A DNA stretch of 64,000 nucleotides, taken from assembly GCF_052114085.1 (NCBI RefSeq), contig NZ_JBFREB010000001.1, positions 2,356,001 through 2,420,000 on the forward strand. The letters are read 5' to 3'. The stretch is from Leifsonia sp052114085. Its GTDB lineage: Bacteria > Actinomycetota > Actinomycetes > Actinomycetales > Microbacteriaceae. The stretch's first letter is position 1, and every line of letters begins with the position of its first letter. This document shows positions 46,264-54,504 of the stretch, piece by piece. Both the position numbers and the translations under genes were made by a program. Under the pieces are notes generated by a model that saw only the letters and a program-made list of their open reading frames with translations, did no database searches and was not told the DNA's origin.

Positions 46264-47376
46264 ATGCAGGAGATCACCGCACGGCACTTCGCCGACCGGC
46301 TCGAACGCGGGGCCCGGCAGGCGAGCGCCGCAGGATTCGACGGGCTGGTCGTCGCGCCGGGGCCGGATCTGGCGTACTTCGCCGATTACCTTCCCGTCGC
46401 GACCACCGAGCGCATCACCCTGCTCGTGATTCCTGCAGAAGGCGAGCCGACGATGCTGGTCCCGGCGCTCGAGCACGGCGGCGCTGCCGAGACGCGCGCG
46501 GCCGGTGCCGTCCGCCTGATCGACTGGTCGGACGGCGAGGACGAGTACGCCCCGGCGGCGGCGTTGCTGCGGCCTGGGGGACGCTATGCCATATCGGACG
46601 CGACGTGGGCGATGCATCTGCTTGGGCTCCAGCAGAAGCTGCCGGGAGTCCACTTCGAGGCGATCTCGCACGCCTTTCCGATGCTGCGGGCGATCAAGAG
46701 CGCGGACGAGGTCGACCGGCTGGCCGCGGCCGGAGCCGCCGCCGACGCCACGTTCGAAGATGTGCTCCGGCTCCCGTTCGCCGGCCGTTCGGAACGCGAA
46801 CTGGCGGCCGAACTCGATCGCCTTCTGCGCGAGCACGGCCACCAGCAGGTGGACTTCACGATCGTTGCGTCAGGGCCCAACGGCGCGGATCCGCATCACG
46901 AACCCGGCGAACGCGTCATCACCGACGGCGACATGGTCGTGCTCGACTTCGGCGGGCTGCTCGACGGCTACGGTTCCGACACCACCCGCGCGGTTCACGT
47001 CGGCGAGCCGACCGACGAGGAGCACGAGGTGTTCGACACGGTCCGGCGGGCGCAGCAAGCAGGGTTCGAGGCCGTCGCGGTGGGCGTCCCGTGTCAGGAG
47101 GTCGACCGGGCTGCTCGGGCGGTCATCCGGGATGCGGGATACGGGGAGTTCTTCATCCACCGGGTCGGCCACGGCATCGGCGTCACGACGCACGAGCCGC
47201 CGTACATGGTGGAAGGGGAAGAACGTCCGATCGAGGCGGGGATGTGCTTCTCGATCGAGCCGGGCATCTATCTGCCGGGGCGCTTCGGCGTGCGGATCGA
47301 GGACATCGTGGTGGCGGCCGAGGATGGCGCGCACCGTCTCAACAACTCCAGCCGCGAGCTGCACCTGGTCGGCTGA
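46264..47376 (+). CDS. M24-family metallopeptidase (Xaa-Pro dipeptidase type)
   Basis: The protein has 370 residues from ATG at 46264 with AGGAGAG upstream. Residues ~1-130 form the creatinase N-terminal domain. The pita-bread domain carries the five metal ligands: Asp in VLDFGGLLDG, Asp in YGSDTTRAVHVG, His in HRVGHGIGVTTHEPP, Glu in CFSIEPGIYLPG and Glu in RIEDIVVAA. It cleaves Xaa-Pro dipeptides or related substrates using two metal ions. It is probably in one transcript with the acyl-CoA dehydrogenase. Confidence 0.92.
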   Translation: MQEITARHFADRLERGARQASAAGFDGLVVAPGPDLAYFADYLPVATTERITLLVIPAEGEPTMLVPALEHGGAAETRAAGAVRLIDWSDGEDEYAPAAALLRPGGRYAISDATWAMHLLGLQQKLPGVHFEAISHAFPMLRAIKSADEVDRLAAAGAAADATFEDVLRLPFAGRSERELAAELDRLLREHGHQQVDFTIVASGPNGADPHHEPGERVITDGDMVVLDFGGLLDGYGSDTTRAVHVGEPTDEEHEVFDTVRRAQQAGFEAVAVGVPCQEVDRAARAVIRDAGYGEFFIHRVGHGIGVTTHEPPYMVEGEERPIEAGMCFSIEPGIYLPGRFGVRIEDIVVAAEDGAHRLNNSSRELHLVG

Positions 47377-47391
47377 GCCCGCGCGGCGCCG

Positions 47392-47799
47392 CTACGCCCG
47401 CAGGTGCGCCTGCTGCGACCGCTGCGCTAGACGCACCCGGCGGCGGGCGAACGGCAGGGCGACCAGTCGCCATCCGACGAGGAACACACCGAGCACGACA
47501 GCCGCGACCGCGATGAACGAGGGCTCGACCCCCTGTCCCGCCGAGGTGCGGATGAGCATCGCGAGCGCCACCGTCATGAGCCACACAGGGATGCCGGCCA
47601 GCACGATCGAGAGCGGACGTCTCCAGGCCCAGGTGACCAGCCACCCGACGACCAGGGCCACGAGGAACGGCCACAGCGTGTCCAGGATGCCCCCGGCGGT
47701 GTTCGCTTCGCCGTGACTCCGGCGGCCCACCATCACGAAAAGGGTCACGAGGGCAACGTCGATGACGAATGCGACCAGCGCGGTCCTCCAGGGCTTCAC
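47392..47799 (-). CDS. DUF3054 membrane protein
   Basis: This 135-residue protein has four membrane helices: ~5-25 (TALVAFVIDVALVTLFVMVG), ~42-60 (PFLVALVVGWLVTWAW), ~64-85 and ~97-115. The motif GRRSHGEANTAGGILDTLWP after helix 1 and GWLVTWAWRRP are the DUF3054 hallmarks. A positively charged C-terminus ARRRVRLAQRSQQ faces the cytoplasm. Function is unknown across the family. It converges on the M24 gene with 15 bases between stops. Confidence 0.88.
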   Translation of the reverse strand: MKPWRTALVAFVIDVALVTLFVMVGRRSHGEANTAGGILDTLWPFLVALVVGWLVTWAWRRPLSIVLAGIPVWLMTVALAMLIRTSAGQGVEPSFIAVAAVVLGVFLVGWRLVALPFARRRVRLAQRSQQAHLRA

Positions 47800-47984
47800 C
47801 GCTTCAGGCTACGCGGCACCGCCCGAGCGTTGGCTGGGCAGAACCCGTGCTGATACTGACCGTTATCTATCCGCGGACTATCCACAGTCGGCGGCTTCTC
47901 CACAGATCTGTCGCAGGCCGCCAGGGGTCGGATCGCCCTCAATAGACTGGCGATCAGCCATCACCCGAACCACTGGAGCACCCG

Positions 47985-50858
47985 TTGCCGAACTTCGATT
48001 TCCTCGCCCAACCGGCGCTTCCGCGTCCAGAGGTCACGCCTGACGACGCGGTGCGGATCGCCGCCACGAAGTTCGGACTCGAAGGCCGGATCACCGAGCT
48101 GGGAAGCAATCAGGACCGCAACTTCCGCATCGACACCGGCGAAGAGCGCTTCGTGCTCAAGCTGGCCAATCCGGTCTTCTCCGCGGACGAACTTCGGGCG
48201 CAGAACGCCGCCTTGGCGGCTCTCGCCGGGGCGGGAATCCGCATCCCGGAGGTCATCGCCTCCACCGAGGGCGACGAACTCGTGGAGGTCGACGTGCGTG
48301 GCGTCTCGCTGCTCGCGCGCGTCCTCCGCTACCTCGACGGCGAGCCGCTCACCGACGTTGGTCGACCCTCCCGCGAGCAGTTGCGAACGCTCGGCACACT
48401 GGCTGGGCGGGTCGCGGCCGGACTCGCAGGGCTCCGGCACGCCGGACTCGACCGCTCGACCCAATGGGATGCGCGCATCGGCGGTGAGGTCGTCGACCTC
48501 CTCCTGGAGTACGTCGAACAGCCGGCCAAGCGCACGGTGGTGCGGGAGACCACTCAGGCAGCGCTCGCCCGACTGGAGCCGCTGCGCGGGCGATTGCGCG
48601 TGCAGGCGGTGCACGGTGATGTCACGGACGACAACATCGTGCTCGGCGACGACGGCCCGGGCGTCATCGACTTCGGCGACGTCTCCGACGGGTGGCTGGT
48701 GGCCGAGCTCGCCGCCACGGTCACGAGTGCGCTCCACCACATCCCCGACGAACCCCTTGCGGTGCTCGATGTGGTGGAGGGGTTCCACAGCGAGGCTCCG
48801 CTCGACGACGCCGACCTCGCCGCCCTGTGGCCGCTCGTTGTCCTGCGCGGTGCCGTGCTCGTCGTCAGCGGTGAGCAGCAGGTCGCCCTCGAGGCGGACA
48901 ACGTCTACGCCGCCGAGAACCGGGCGCACGAGTGGGTGGCCTTCGACACCGCCCGCCGCCTCGACGCCGAGGAGGTCGAGACGCTCATCCGCGCCCACCT
49001 GGCGGGTGCGGCACGGCCTGGCACGCCCGGTCTGGGGCGCCTCGTCGACCTCACGTCGACCGCGCACAACCTCGCCGACCTGTCCGTGACCTCACGCGAC
49101 CTGGACGCCGGCGCCTGGCTGCGGGAGAACGCAGAGGATGCGGTGCTCACCCGCATCTGCCGGGAGCACGGCCACGCGATCACCCGGTACGGGGAGGCGC
49201 GGCTGACCCGCTCCCGCACCGATCGCGCTCTTTCCTCGGCCACCATCGCGCTGGGCGTGACGATGGACGCGCCGACCGGCATCCAGGTCACCGCTCCCTT
49301 CGCGGGCGAGCTGTCTCTCGCCGAGGGCTCGTGGCTCCTCCGCGCCGACGGCCTGGAGCTCTGGCTCGATGGGCTCACGCGTCCGCTCACCACCGCCACC
49401 GTGTCGGAGGGCGACCCGATCGGCTCGGCGATCCATCTCACCGCGCAACTCAGCACCATCCCCGGTCATCGCCCGCCCGCGTTCGTCACCCCGACTCTCC
49501 CGCTCTCCGAGTGGATGGCCGTCTCCCCCGACCCGTCAGCTCTCTTCGACGTGGACCTCGCAGCGGCGGCTCCCGACCCGGCAGCGGCGCTGGCCCGGCG
49601 GGAGGCGACCTTTGCCGAGGTCCAGGAGCACTATTTCGCGCATCCACCGCTCATCGAGCGCGGCTGGCGCCACCACCTTCTCGACACGCGCGCGCAGAGC
49701 TACATCGACATGGTCAACAACGTGACCCAGATCGGTCACGGCCACCCTCGACTCGTGGAGGCGGTGCGCGATCAATGGGCGCGCCTGAACACCAATTCGC
49801 GGTTCCACTACGACGAGCTCTCCCGCTTCACCGAGCGTCTGGCGGAGATCGCACCGGACGGACTCGACACGGTGTTCCTCGTCAACAGCGGCAGCGAGGC
49901 GGTCGATCTGGCGCTGCGGCTGGCACAGATCCATACGAATCGACGGACCATCCTGGCGGTCACCGAGGCGTACCACGGTTGGACGATGGCCTCCGATGCC
50001 GTCTCCTCGTCTCTGGGAGACAACCCGCGAGCGCTCGACACCCGGCCTGACTGGGTGAAGCTCGTCGCGGCCCCGAACGCCCTACGCGGACGGCACCGCG
50101 GCGCCGACTCGGCCGCCGCCTACCTCGCCGACCTCGATGCCGACCTCGCCGCGCTCGACGCATCCGGAACGCAGGTGGCCGGCTACATCGCCGAGCCGGT
50201 GTTCGGCAATGCGGGCGGACTGATGCTGCCCGACGGCTACCTCCCCGGCGTGTACGAACGCATCCGGGAGCGGGGCGGCGTCTGCATCGCCGACGAGGTC
50301 CAGGTCGGCTACGGCCGCCTCGGCCACTACTTCTGGGGCTCCGAGCAGCAGGGCGTGGTTCCGGACGTCATCACGGTCGCCAAGGCGATGGGCAACGGCC
50401 AACCGCTCGGCGCGGTGATCACCCGTCGCGAGATCGCCGATTCGTTCGCCGCGGAAGGCAGCTTCTTCTCGTCGGCCGGCGGCAGCCCCGTTTCGGCGGT
50501 CGTGGGCCTGACGGTGCTCGATGTGATGCGCGACGAAGGCCTGCAACAGAACGCGGCAACGGTCGGCGACCATCTCGCCGGCCGTCTCCGCGAGCTGGGA
50601 GAGCGGCATCCCCTCGTCGGCGCCGTCCACGGCATGGGGCTGTACCTGGGGATGGAACTGGTGCTCGACCGCGCGACCCTTTCGCCCGCGACGGCGGAGG
50701 CGGCCCTGGTCTGCGACCGGATGCTCGCCGAGGGCTGCATCGTGCAACCGACTGGCGACTACAAGAACGTGCTCAAAATCAAGCCGCCACTGTGTCTCAC
50801 CCGGGAGAGCGCCGAACGGTTCGTGGACGCGCTCGATCTCGTCCTCGCGACACTGTAG
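47985..50858 (+). CDS. fused small-molecule kinase and class III aminotransferase-fold phospho-lyase
   Basis: The protein has 957 residues from TTG at 47985. Residues ~1-340 form an aminoglycoside-phosphotransferase-fold kinase with VQAVHGDVTDDN (catalytic Asp near 211) and GVIDFGDVSDGW. Residues ~400-510 form a beta-rich linker (GIQVTAPFAGELSLAEG) like a barrel-sandwich or M23-type domain. Residues ~530-957 form a class III PLP domain with Lys800 in ITVAKAMGNGQPLGAV. In humans, hydroxylysine kinase and the phospho-lyases PHYKPL/ETNPPL are separate members of these two families. A fused kinase/phospho-lyase acting on hydroxylysine or ethanolamine is a reasonable inference. The 3' end overlaps lysG by 62 bases. 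Confidence 0.85.
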   Translation: MPNFDFLAQPALPRPEVTPDDAVRIAATKFGLEGRITELGSNQDRNFRIDTGEERFVLKLANPVFSADELRAQNAALAALAGAGIRIPEVIASTEGDELVEVDVRGVSLLARVLRYLDGEPLTDVGRPSREQLRTLGTLAGRVAAGLAGLRHAGLDRSTQWDARIGGEVVDLLLEYVEQPAKRTVVRETTQAALARLEPLRGRLRVQAVHGDVTDDNIVLGDDGPGVIDFGDVSDGWLVAELAATVTSALHHIPDEPLAVLDVVEGFHSEAPLDDADLAALWPLVVLRGAVLVVSGEQQVALEADNVYAAENRAHEWVAFDTARRLDAEEVETLIRAHLAGAARPGTPGLGRLVDLTSTAHNLADLSVTSRDLDAGAWLRENAEDAVLTRICREHGHAITRYGEARLTRSRTDRALSSATIALGVTMDAPTGIQVTAPFAGELSLAEGSWLLRADGLELWLDGLTRPLTTATVSEGDPIGSAIHLTAQLSTIPGHRPPAFVTPTLPLSEWMAVSPDPSALFDVDLAAAAPDPAAALARREATFAEVQEHYFAHPPLIERGWRHHLLDTRAQSYIDMVNNVTQIGHGHPRLVEAVRDQWARLNTNSRFHYDELSRFTERLAEIAPDGLDTVFLVNSGSEAVDLALRLAQIHTNRRTILAVTEAYHGWTMASDAVSSSLGDNPRALDTRPDWVKLVAAPNALRGRHRGADSAAAYLADLDADLAALDASGTQVAGYIAEPVFGNAGGLMLPDGYLPGVYERIRERGGVCIADEVQVGYGRLGHYFWGSEQQGVVPDVITVAKAMGNGQPLGAVITRREIADSFAAEGSFFSSAGGSPVSAVVGLTVLDVMRDEGLQQNAATVGDHLAGRLRELGERHPLVGAVHGMGLYLGMELVLDRATLSPATAEAALVCDRMLAEGCIVQPTGDYKNVLKIKPPLCLTRESAERFVDALDLVLATL

Positions 50859-51732
50859 GGCGGAGCACCCGAGCGGACTCCCCGGCGATCGCTTCGGCCA
50901 CCGCGTCGAGCGCGGTCGAACGCAGTGACCATTGATGCCAGTACAGTGGCACCTCCTCAATGCGGTCGTCGTCCAGCACCACTAGCGCCCCGTCGGCGAC
51001 GAGGGCGTCGGCCTGCAGATCGGGCAGCATTCCCCAGCCGAGACCGAGCACGGCCGCATCGACGAACTGGGTCGACGCCGGGATGAAGTGGCGCGGCGGC
51101 CGCGCGGATGGCGCGAACGCGGCGAGATAGCGGTCCTGCAGGGCGTCCTTGCGGTCGAACACCAGCACTGGCGCAGCGGCGGCCGCACCCGGAGTCCACC
51201 CGTCCGGGCACCAGCGCGCGACGAAAGCCGGGCTCGCCACCGCACGGTAGGCCATCGACCCCAGAGCCCGGGCCGTGCAGCCCTGCACGGGTTCGGGATC
51301 CGACCCGATCGCCGCCATCGCCGTGCCATCCCGGAGCCGGTCGAGGGTGTGCTCCTGGTCGTCGAGAACGATCTCGAACGCGATCCCGTCCAGCCGGGCG
51401 AGCGCCGGCAGCACCCAGGTTGCGAGCGAGTCCGCGTTGACGACGAGCGGAAGCGCGGCTCCCACCGCATCCTGCTCACCGGCCAGCGCAGCATCCGCCT
51501 CGGCCTCCAGCAGCACCAGTTGGCGCGCGAGCCGAAGCAGCACACTGCCCGCCTCCGTCGCCTCGACCGGCTTACTGCGACGGACGAGGACACGTCCACT
51601 CTGCTGCTCGAGCGCCTTGACGCGCTGGCTGACCGCCGACGGCGTGATGCGGAGAACAGCCGCCGCGGCCTCGAACGTCCCGCTGTCGACAACCGCGGCG
51701 AGAGTGCGCAAGTGCTCGACGTTGGCTGACAT
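50797..51732 (-). CDS. lysG: LysR-family activator, LysG/ArgP type
   Basis: The protein has 311 residues. The N-terminal winged HTH is EHLRTLAAVVDSGTFEAAAA then LRITPSAVSQRVKALEQQSG. The effector domain includes VVNADSLATWVLPALARLDG, the LysG/ArgP/IciA signature. These proteins activate the divergent lysE/argO exporter when lysine or arginine accumulates. lysE starts 69 bases away in the opposite direction. Its C-terminal coding region overlaps the 3' end of the kinase-aminotransferase gene by 62 bases, tail to tail. Confidence 0.92.
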   Translation of the reverse strand: MSANVEHLRTLAAVVDSGTFEAAAAVLRITPSAVSQRVKALEQQSGRVLVRRSKPVEATEAGSVLLRLARQLVLLEAEADAALAGEQDAVGAALPLVVNADSLATWVLPALARLDGIAFEIVLDDQEHTLDRLRDGTAMAAIGSDPEPVQGCTARALGSMAYRAVASPAFVARWCPDGWTPGAAAAAPVLVFDRKDALQDRYLAAFAPSARPPRHFIPASTQFVDAAVLGLGWGMLPDLQADALVADGALVVLDDDRIEEVPLYWHQWSLRSTALDAVAEAIAGESARVLRPTVSRGRDRARPRTVRRSPG

Positions 51733-51739
51733 GAAGCCA

Positions 51740-51780
51740 GTCTAATGTACGGTAAGAAAACTGAGCTGTACTTAGTGGCA
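51740..51780. promoter_or_regulatory. lysG/lysE divergent control region
   Basis: The 69-base gap is the most AT-rich spot nearby and holds TGTACGGTAAG and CTGTACTTAG around AAAACTGAG. The repeated GTAC half-sites about 21 bases apart are where a LysG dimer of dimers would bind. The assignment rests on position and is tentative. Confidence 0.4.
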
Positions 51781-51801
51781 CGTCACCCGTAGCGTCGAAG
51801 A

Positions 51802-52401
51802 GTGCTTGCGACCTTCTTCACCGGCCTCGGCTCCGCTGCCTCCCTGATCATCGCGATCGGTGCCCAGAATGCGTTCGTGCTGCGCCAGGGTCTGCGTCGC
51901 CAGCACGTGCTCCCGGTGGTGATCATCTGCGTCGTGAGCGACGCCGTCCTGATCGCCGCCGGCGTCGCCGGGATCGGGGTGCTGGTGAAGAACGCGCCCA
52001 TCGCGCTCCAGATCGTCCGCTGGGCGGGCTTCGCCTTCCTGATCGGCTACGCGATCTTCGCCGCTCGGCGCGCGCTCAAGCCCGAGTCGCTCAGCGCCCA
52101 GGGGGTCGCTGCCGGGTCCCTGGCCGCTGCGGTCGGCACCTGTCTGGCGATCACCTGGCTCAACCCGCACGTGTACCTCGACACGGTGTTGCTGCTCGGC
52201 TCGCTCTCGGCCTCGCACGGCGACCCCGGACGCTGGGTGTTCGGCGCCGGCGCCGCGACTGCCAGCCTGCTCTGGTTCGGTCTGCTCGGCTTCGGCGCGC
52301 GATACGCCGCCCCGCTCTTCGCCAAGCCGATCGCCTGGCGCATCCTGGACGCCGGGATCGCGGTCCTCATGCTGGTGCTGGCAGTCCTGCTTGTGGTGTG
52401 A
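51802..52401 (+). CDS. lysE: LysE/ArgO basic amino acid exporter
   Basis: The protein has 199 residues from GTG at 51802. It has six predicted helices. The family signature is LGSAASLIIAIGAQNAFVLR near residues 8-27, with TWLNPHVYLDTVLLLG near 120. GAQNxFVLRQG and NPHVYLDTV are typical of true LysE/ArgO members exporting L-lysine or L-arginine. It is regulated by the divergent lysG. A hairpin 60 bases downstream can end its transcript as well as that of the tRNA. Confidence 0.93.
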   Translation: MLATFFTGLGSAASLIIAIGAQNAFVLRQGLRRQHVLPVVIICVVSDAVLIAAGVAGIGVLVKNAPIALQIVRWAGFAFLIGYAIFAARRALKPESLSAQGVAAGSLAAAVGTCLAITWLNPHVYLDTVLLLGSLSASHGDPGRWVFGAGAATASLLWFGLLGFGARYAAPLFAKPIAWRILDAGIAVLMLVLAVLLVV

Positions 52402-52460
52402 CGCGCAGCGCACCAGCGCCCGATAGCACCACCGCCGAAGCCCCACCGCCGAACATGCAG

Positions 52461-52487
52461 AAAGGCCGCCCGATTCGGGCGGCCTTT
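52461..52487. terminator. bidirectional terminator between lysE and tRNA-Ala
   Basis: A perfect 12-base stem AAAGGCCGCCCG (52461-52472) / CGGGCGGCCTTT (52476-52487) with loop ATT has A- and T-ends in both directions. It lies 11 bases past the 3' end of the tRNA (minus strand) and 60 bases past lysE. Confidence 0.85.
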
Positions 52488-52497
52488 CCAGTACCGG

Positions 52498-52570
52498 TGG
52501 AGCTAAGGAGATTCGAACTCCTGACCTCTTCGATGCGAACGAAGCGCGCTACCAACTGCGCCATAGCCCC
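52498..52570 (-). tRNA. tRNA-Ala (anticodon CGC)
   Basis: The 73-base cloverleaf on the minus strand begins GGGGCTATGGCGCAGTTGG. The acceptor stem has the G3:U70 pair that identifies alanine tRNAs. The D-stem is GCGC/GCGC, the anticodon stem CTTCG/CGAAG with loop TTCGCAT (anticodon CGC), the T-arm AGGAG-TTCGAAT-CTCCT and the discriminator A. CCA is not encoded (CCG follows). No integrase or duplicated 3' end was found nearby. Confidence 0.96.
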
Positions 52571-52628
52571 GGGGAACTGCTTAGAAAGACTAGCACCCTC
52601 CGTCTGCCGAGTCGAAATCGAGAGGCGC

Positions 52629-53723
52629 TCAGCTGGCGGCCCGGCGGCGGCGCAGGACGGCGTCCACATCCAGGCTCCCGGTGTCCGCATCGTCGAGCAC
52701 GCCCATGCTCGCGTAGCGGCTGGGAACGGATGCTTCGACCACGGGAGCAGCGTCCGCGAGAGCGACCGGCGCAGCCTCGACCACGGGTGCCGCGCCGACG
52801 CGCGCCACGGGCCGCAGGGGTACGGGCGCCGCCACGGGTACCGGCGCGGACTCCTCCGCCTTGCGCTCGAACTCCGCGCGGGCGGCCGCCCGGCGCAACT
52901 CGGCGGCAGCATCCACCGACGCCATCGCGGCGGCCGCGACCGTCCCGGGCGACAGGTGCAGCGGCTTCGGCAGCGGGCGCGGCGTCCAGCTCTGACGCAG
53001 CCGTTCCTGGACCGGCAACTCGTGCTGGGCGTGGTCGTACAGTTCCGGGGCGACCTGCGAGGTGCGCACCATCGGCTGGGATGCGGCGACGGGACGCTGT
53101 GGGCGCGCGAGGCGCCCGAGCATCCAGCCGGAGAAGACGACGGCTCCGGCGGAGACCGCGGCGAGCAGCCACGCTCCGGTCTCGAACATGACGACCGCTC
53201 CCCCGACGAAGCCGGCGAGACCGGCGACCAGGAGCAGGGTCGAGATCGCACGGGTGCGGCGCACGCGGCGGCGGCGCTGCGGCGAGAGCGGCACGACGGC
53301 CGTGGCCGTCGCGAGAGCTCGAGCCCGCTGGGCCGCGGCGGCGCGTGCGGCGCGCTCCATCGCGATGGCGTCCGCGGCGGCGCGCTCCGCCTCCTCGGCG
53401 GCGCGGCGGCGCTCGTCGGCGATCGCCTGCTCCCGGCGCGCGTGGGCGGCAGCCTCCGCGCGGGCGGCGGCGAGTGTCTTCTGCTCCGACCTGCGGAGGA
53501 TGCGCTGCTGCTCGGCGACCGTACGGGCTGTCGCCTCCATGCGCACCTCGTCGGGCAGTTCGCTGGTCTCGGCGAGGATGCGCAGTGTCTGCTGCAGCCG
53601 CACCGCGTTGCGCTCCGTCGCCAGGTACTCGCGACGGCGCAACCACACCGGGACGAGATAGGCAAGCCAGAGGGCGGCCGCTATGGCGACCACGACCCCG
53701 CCGCCCATCACATCCCCGTTCAT
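52629..53723 (-). CDS. hypothetical membrane protein with Ala/Arg-rich coiled-coil
   Basis: The protein has 364 residues from ATG at 53723 (MNGDVMGGGVVVAIAAALWL). An N-terminal membrane helix (~8-26) is followed by an Arg/Ala/Glu-rich helix of ~100 residues (RTVAEQQRILRRSEQKTLAA, AHARREQAIADERRRAAEEA), probably coiled coil. Two more helices follow (~165-180 TLLLVAGLAGFVGGAVVMFE, ~185-205). A long Ala/Pro/Val-rich C-terminus ends TGSLDVDAVLRRRRAAS. It resembles uncharacterised membrane proteins of Microbacteriaceae found next to a GNAT gene and galU. Function is unknown. Confidence 0.65.
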   Translation of the reverse strand: MNGDVMGGGVVVAIAAALWLAYLVPVWLRRREYLATERNAVRLQQTLRILAETSELPDEVRMEATARTVAEQQRILRRSEQKTLAAARAEAAAHARREQAIADERRRAAEEAERAAADAIAMERAARAAAAQRARALATATAVVPLSPQRRRRVRRTRAISTLLLVAGLAGFVGGAVVMFETGAWLLAAVSAGAVVFSGWMLGRLARPQRPVAASQPMVRTSQVAPELYDHAQHELPVQERLRQSWTPRPLPKPLHLSPGTVAAAAMASVDAAAELRRAAARAEFERKAEESAPVPVAAPVPLRPVARVGAAPVVEAAPVALADAAPVVEASVPSRYASMGVLDDADTGSLDVDAVLRRRRAAS

Positions 53724-53819
53724 GCCTCTAACGGTAGGGGCGACGGGCACTGGGCCCGCGTCACCCCGGAGGGTGTGTCACGCGATCCAGAGTTCTTTCA
53801 GCGAAGGCGGCGGACGGGT

Positions 53820-54482
53820 TCAGCGGTGGCGTGCGACCGGGAGCGGGATGGATGCGGCCGCGCGGTCGTCCGCCGGGATCACCGCGGCGTCCGCCGGCGC
53901 GTTCCCGTCCAGCCACCGGCGCAGGACGCCCTGGCTCAGCTCTTCCGACACCAGGCCGAAGCAGAAGTGGTCGCGCCAGTCCCCGTTGATGTGGATGTAA
54001 CGGCGCCGCAACCCCTCGTACCGGAAGCCCAGCTTCTCGACGACGCGGAGGCTGGGGACGTTCTCCGGGCGGATGCAGATCTCCATCCGGTGCAGGCCCA
54101 GCTGGTAGAAGCAGTAGTCGGTAGCCAGCGCCACAGCGGTCGGCGTGATGTTGCGGCCGGCGAACTCCTCGGCGACCCAGTAGCCGATCGTCGCGCTCGA
54201 CAGGGAGCCGTACGCGATCGACGAGACGTTCAGCTGCCCGGCGAGACGCCCATCCCACTCCACGATGAACGGCAGGCCGTGCCCGGCGCGCGCGTTCGCC
54301 AGCAGCGACCGGATGCTCGCGCGGGTGTCGAACGATCCGGGCGCGTACGGGCTGGTCGCCTCCCACTGCCGCAGCCAGCCGCGGTTATCGAGAAGGGACC
54401 GCTCGAGCGGGCGTGCATCGCGCAGGCGGATGGGACGCAACCCCACGCGGCCCTCGCTGAGGGTGGGGACCACGATCGCCAC
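53820..54482 (-). CDS. GNAT N-acetyltransferase (RimJ/RimL-like)
   Basis: The protein has 220 residues from GTG at 54482. The GNAT core includes VGLRPIRLRDARPLERSLLD, ATIGYWVAEEFAGRNITPTA (the acetyl-CoA loop region), and YQLGLHRMEICIRPENVPSL followed by RVVEKLGFRYEGLRRRYIHI. These are the marks of RimJ-type protein N-terminal acetyltransferases. The ~35-residue tail (APADAAVIPADDRAAA) is low complexity. It is 22 bases downstream of galU on the same strand, probably in one operon. Confidence 0.9.
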   Translation of the reverse strand: MAIVVPTLSEGRVGLRPIRLRDARPLERSLLDNRGWLRQWEATSPYAPGSFDTRASIRSLLANARAGHGLPFIVEWDGRLAGQLNVSSIAYGSLSSATIGYWVAEEFAGRNITPTAVALATDYCFYQLGLHRMEICIRPENVPSLRVVEKLGFRYEGLRRRYIHINGDWRDHFCFGLVSEELSQGVLRRWLDGNAPADAAVIPADDRAAASIPLPVARHR

Positions 54483-54504
54483 AGACTCCTCCTTCAGCCG
54501 ACCG

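Noticed and set aside
52498..52570. tRNA-Ala as an integration site
   Set aside because: No integrase, no repeated tRNA 3' end and ordinary housekeeping genes on both sides.
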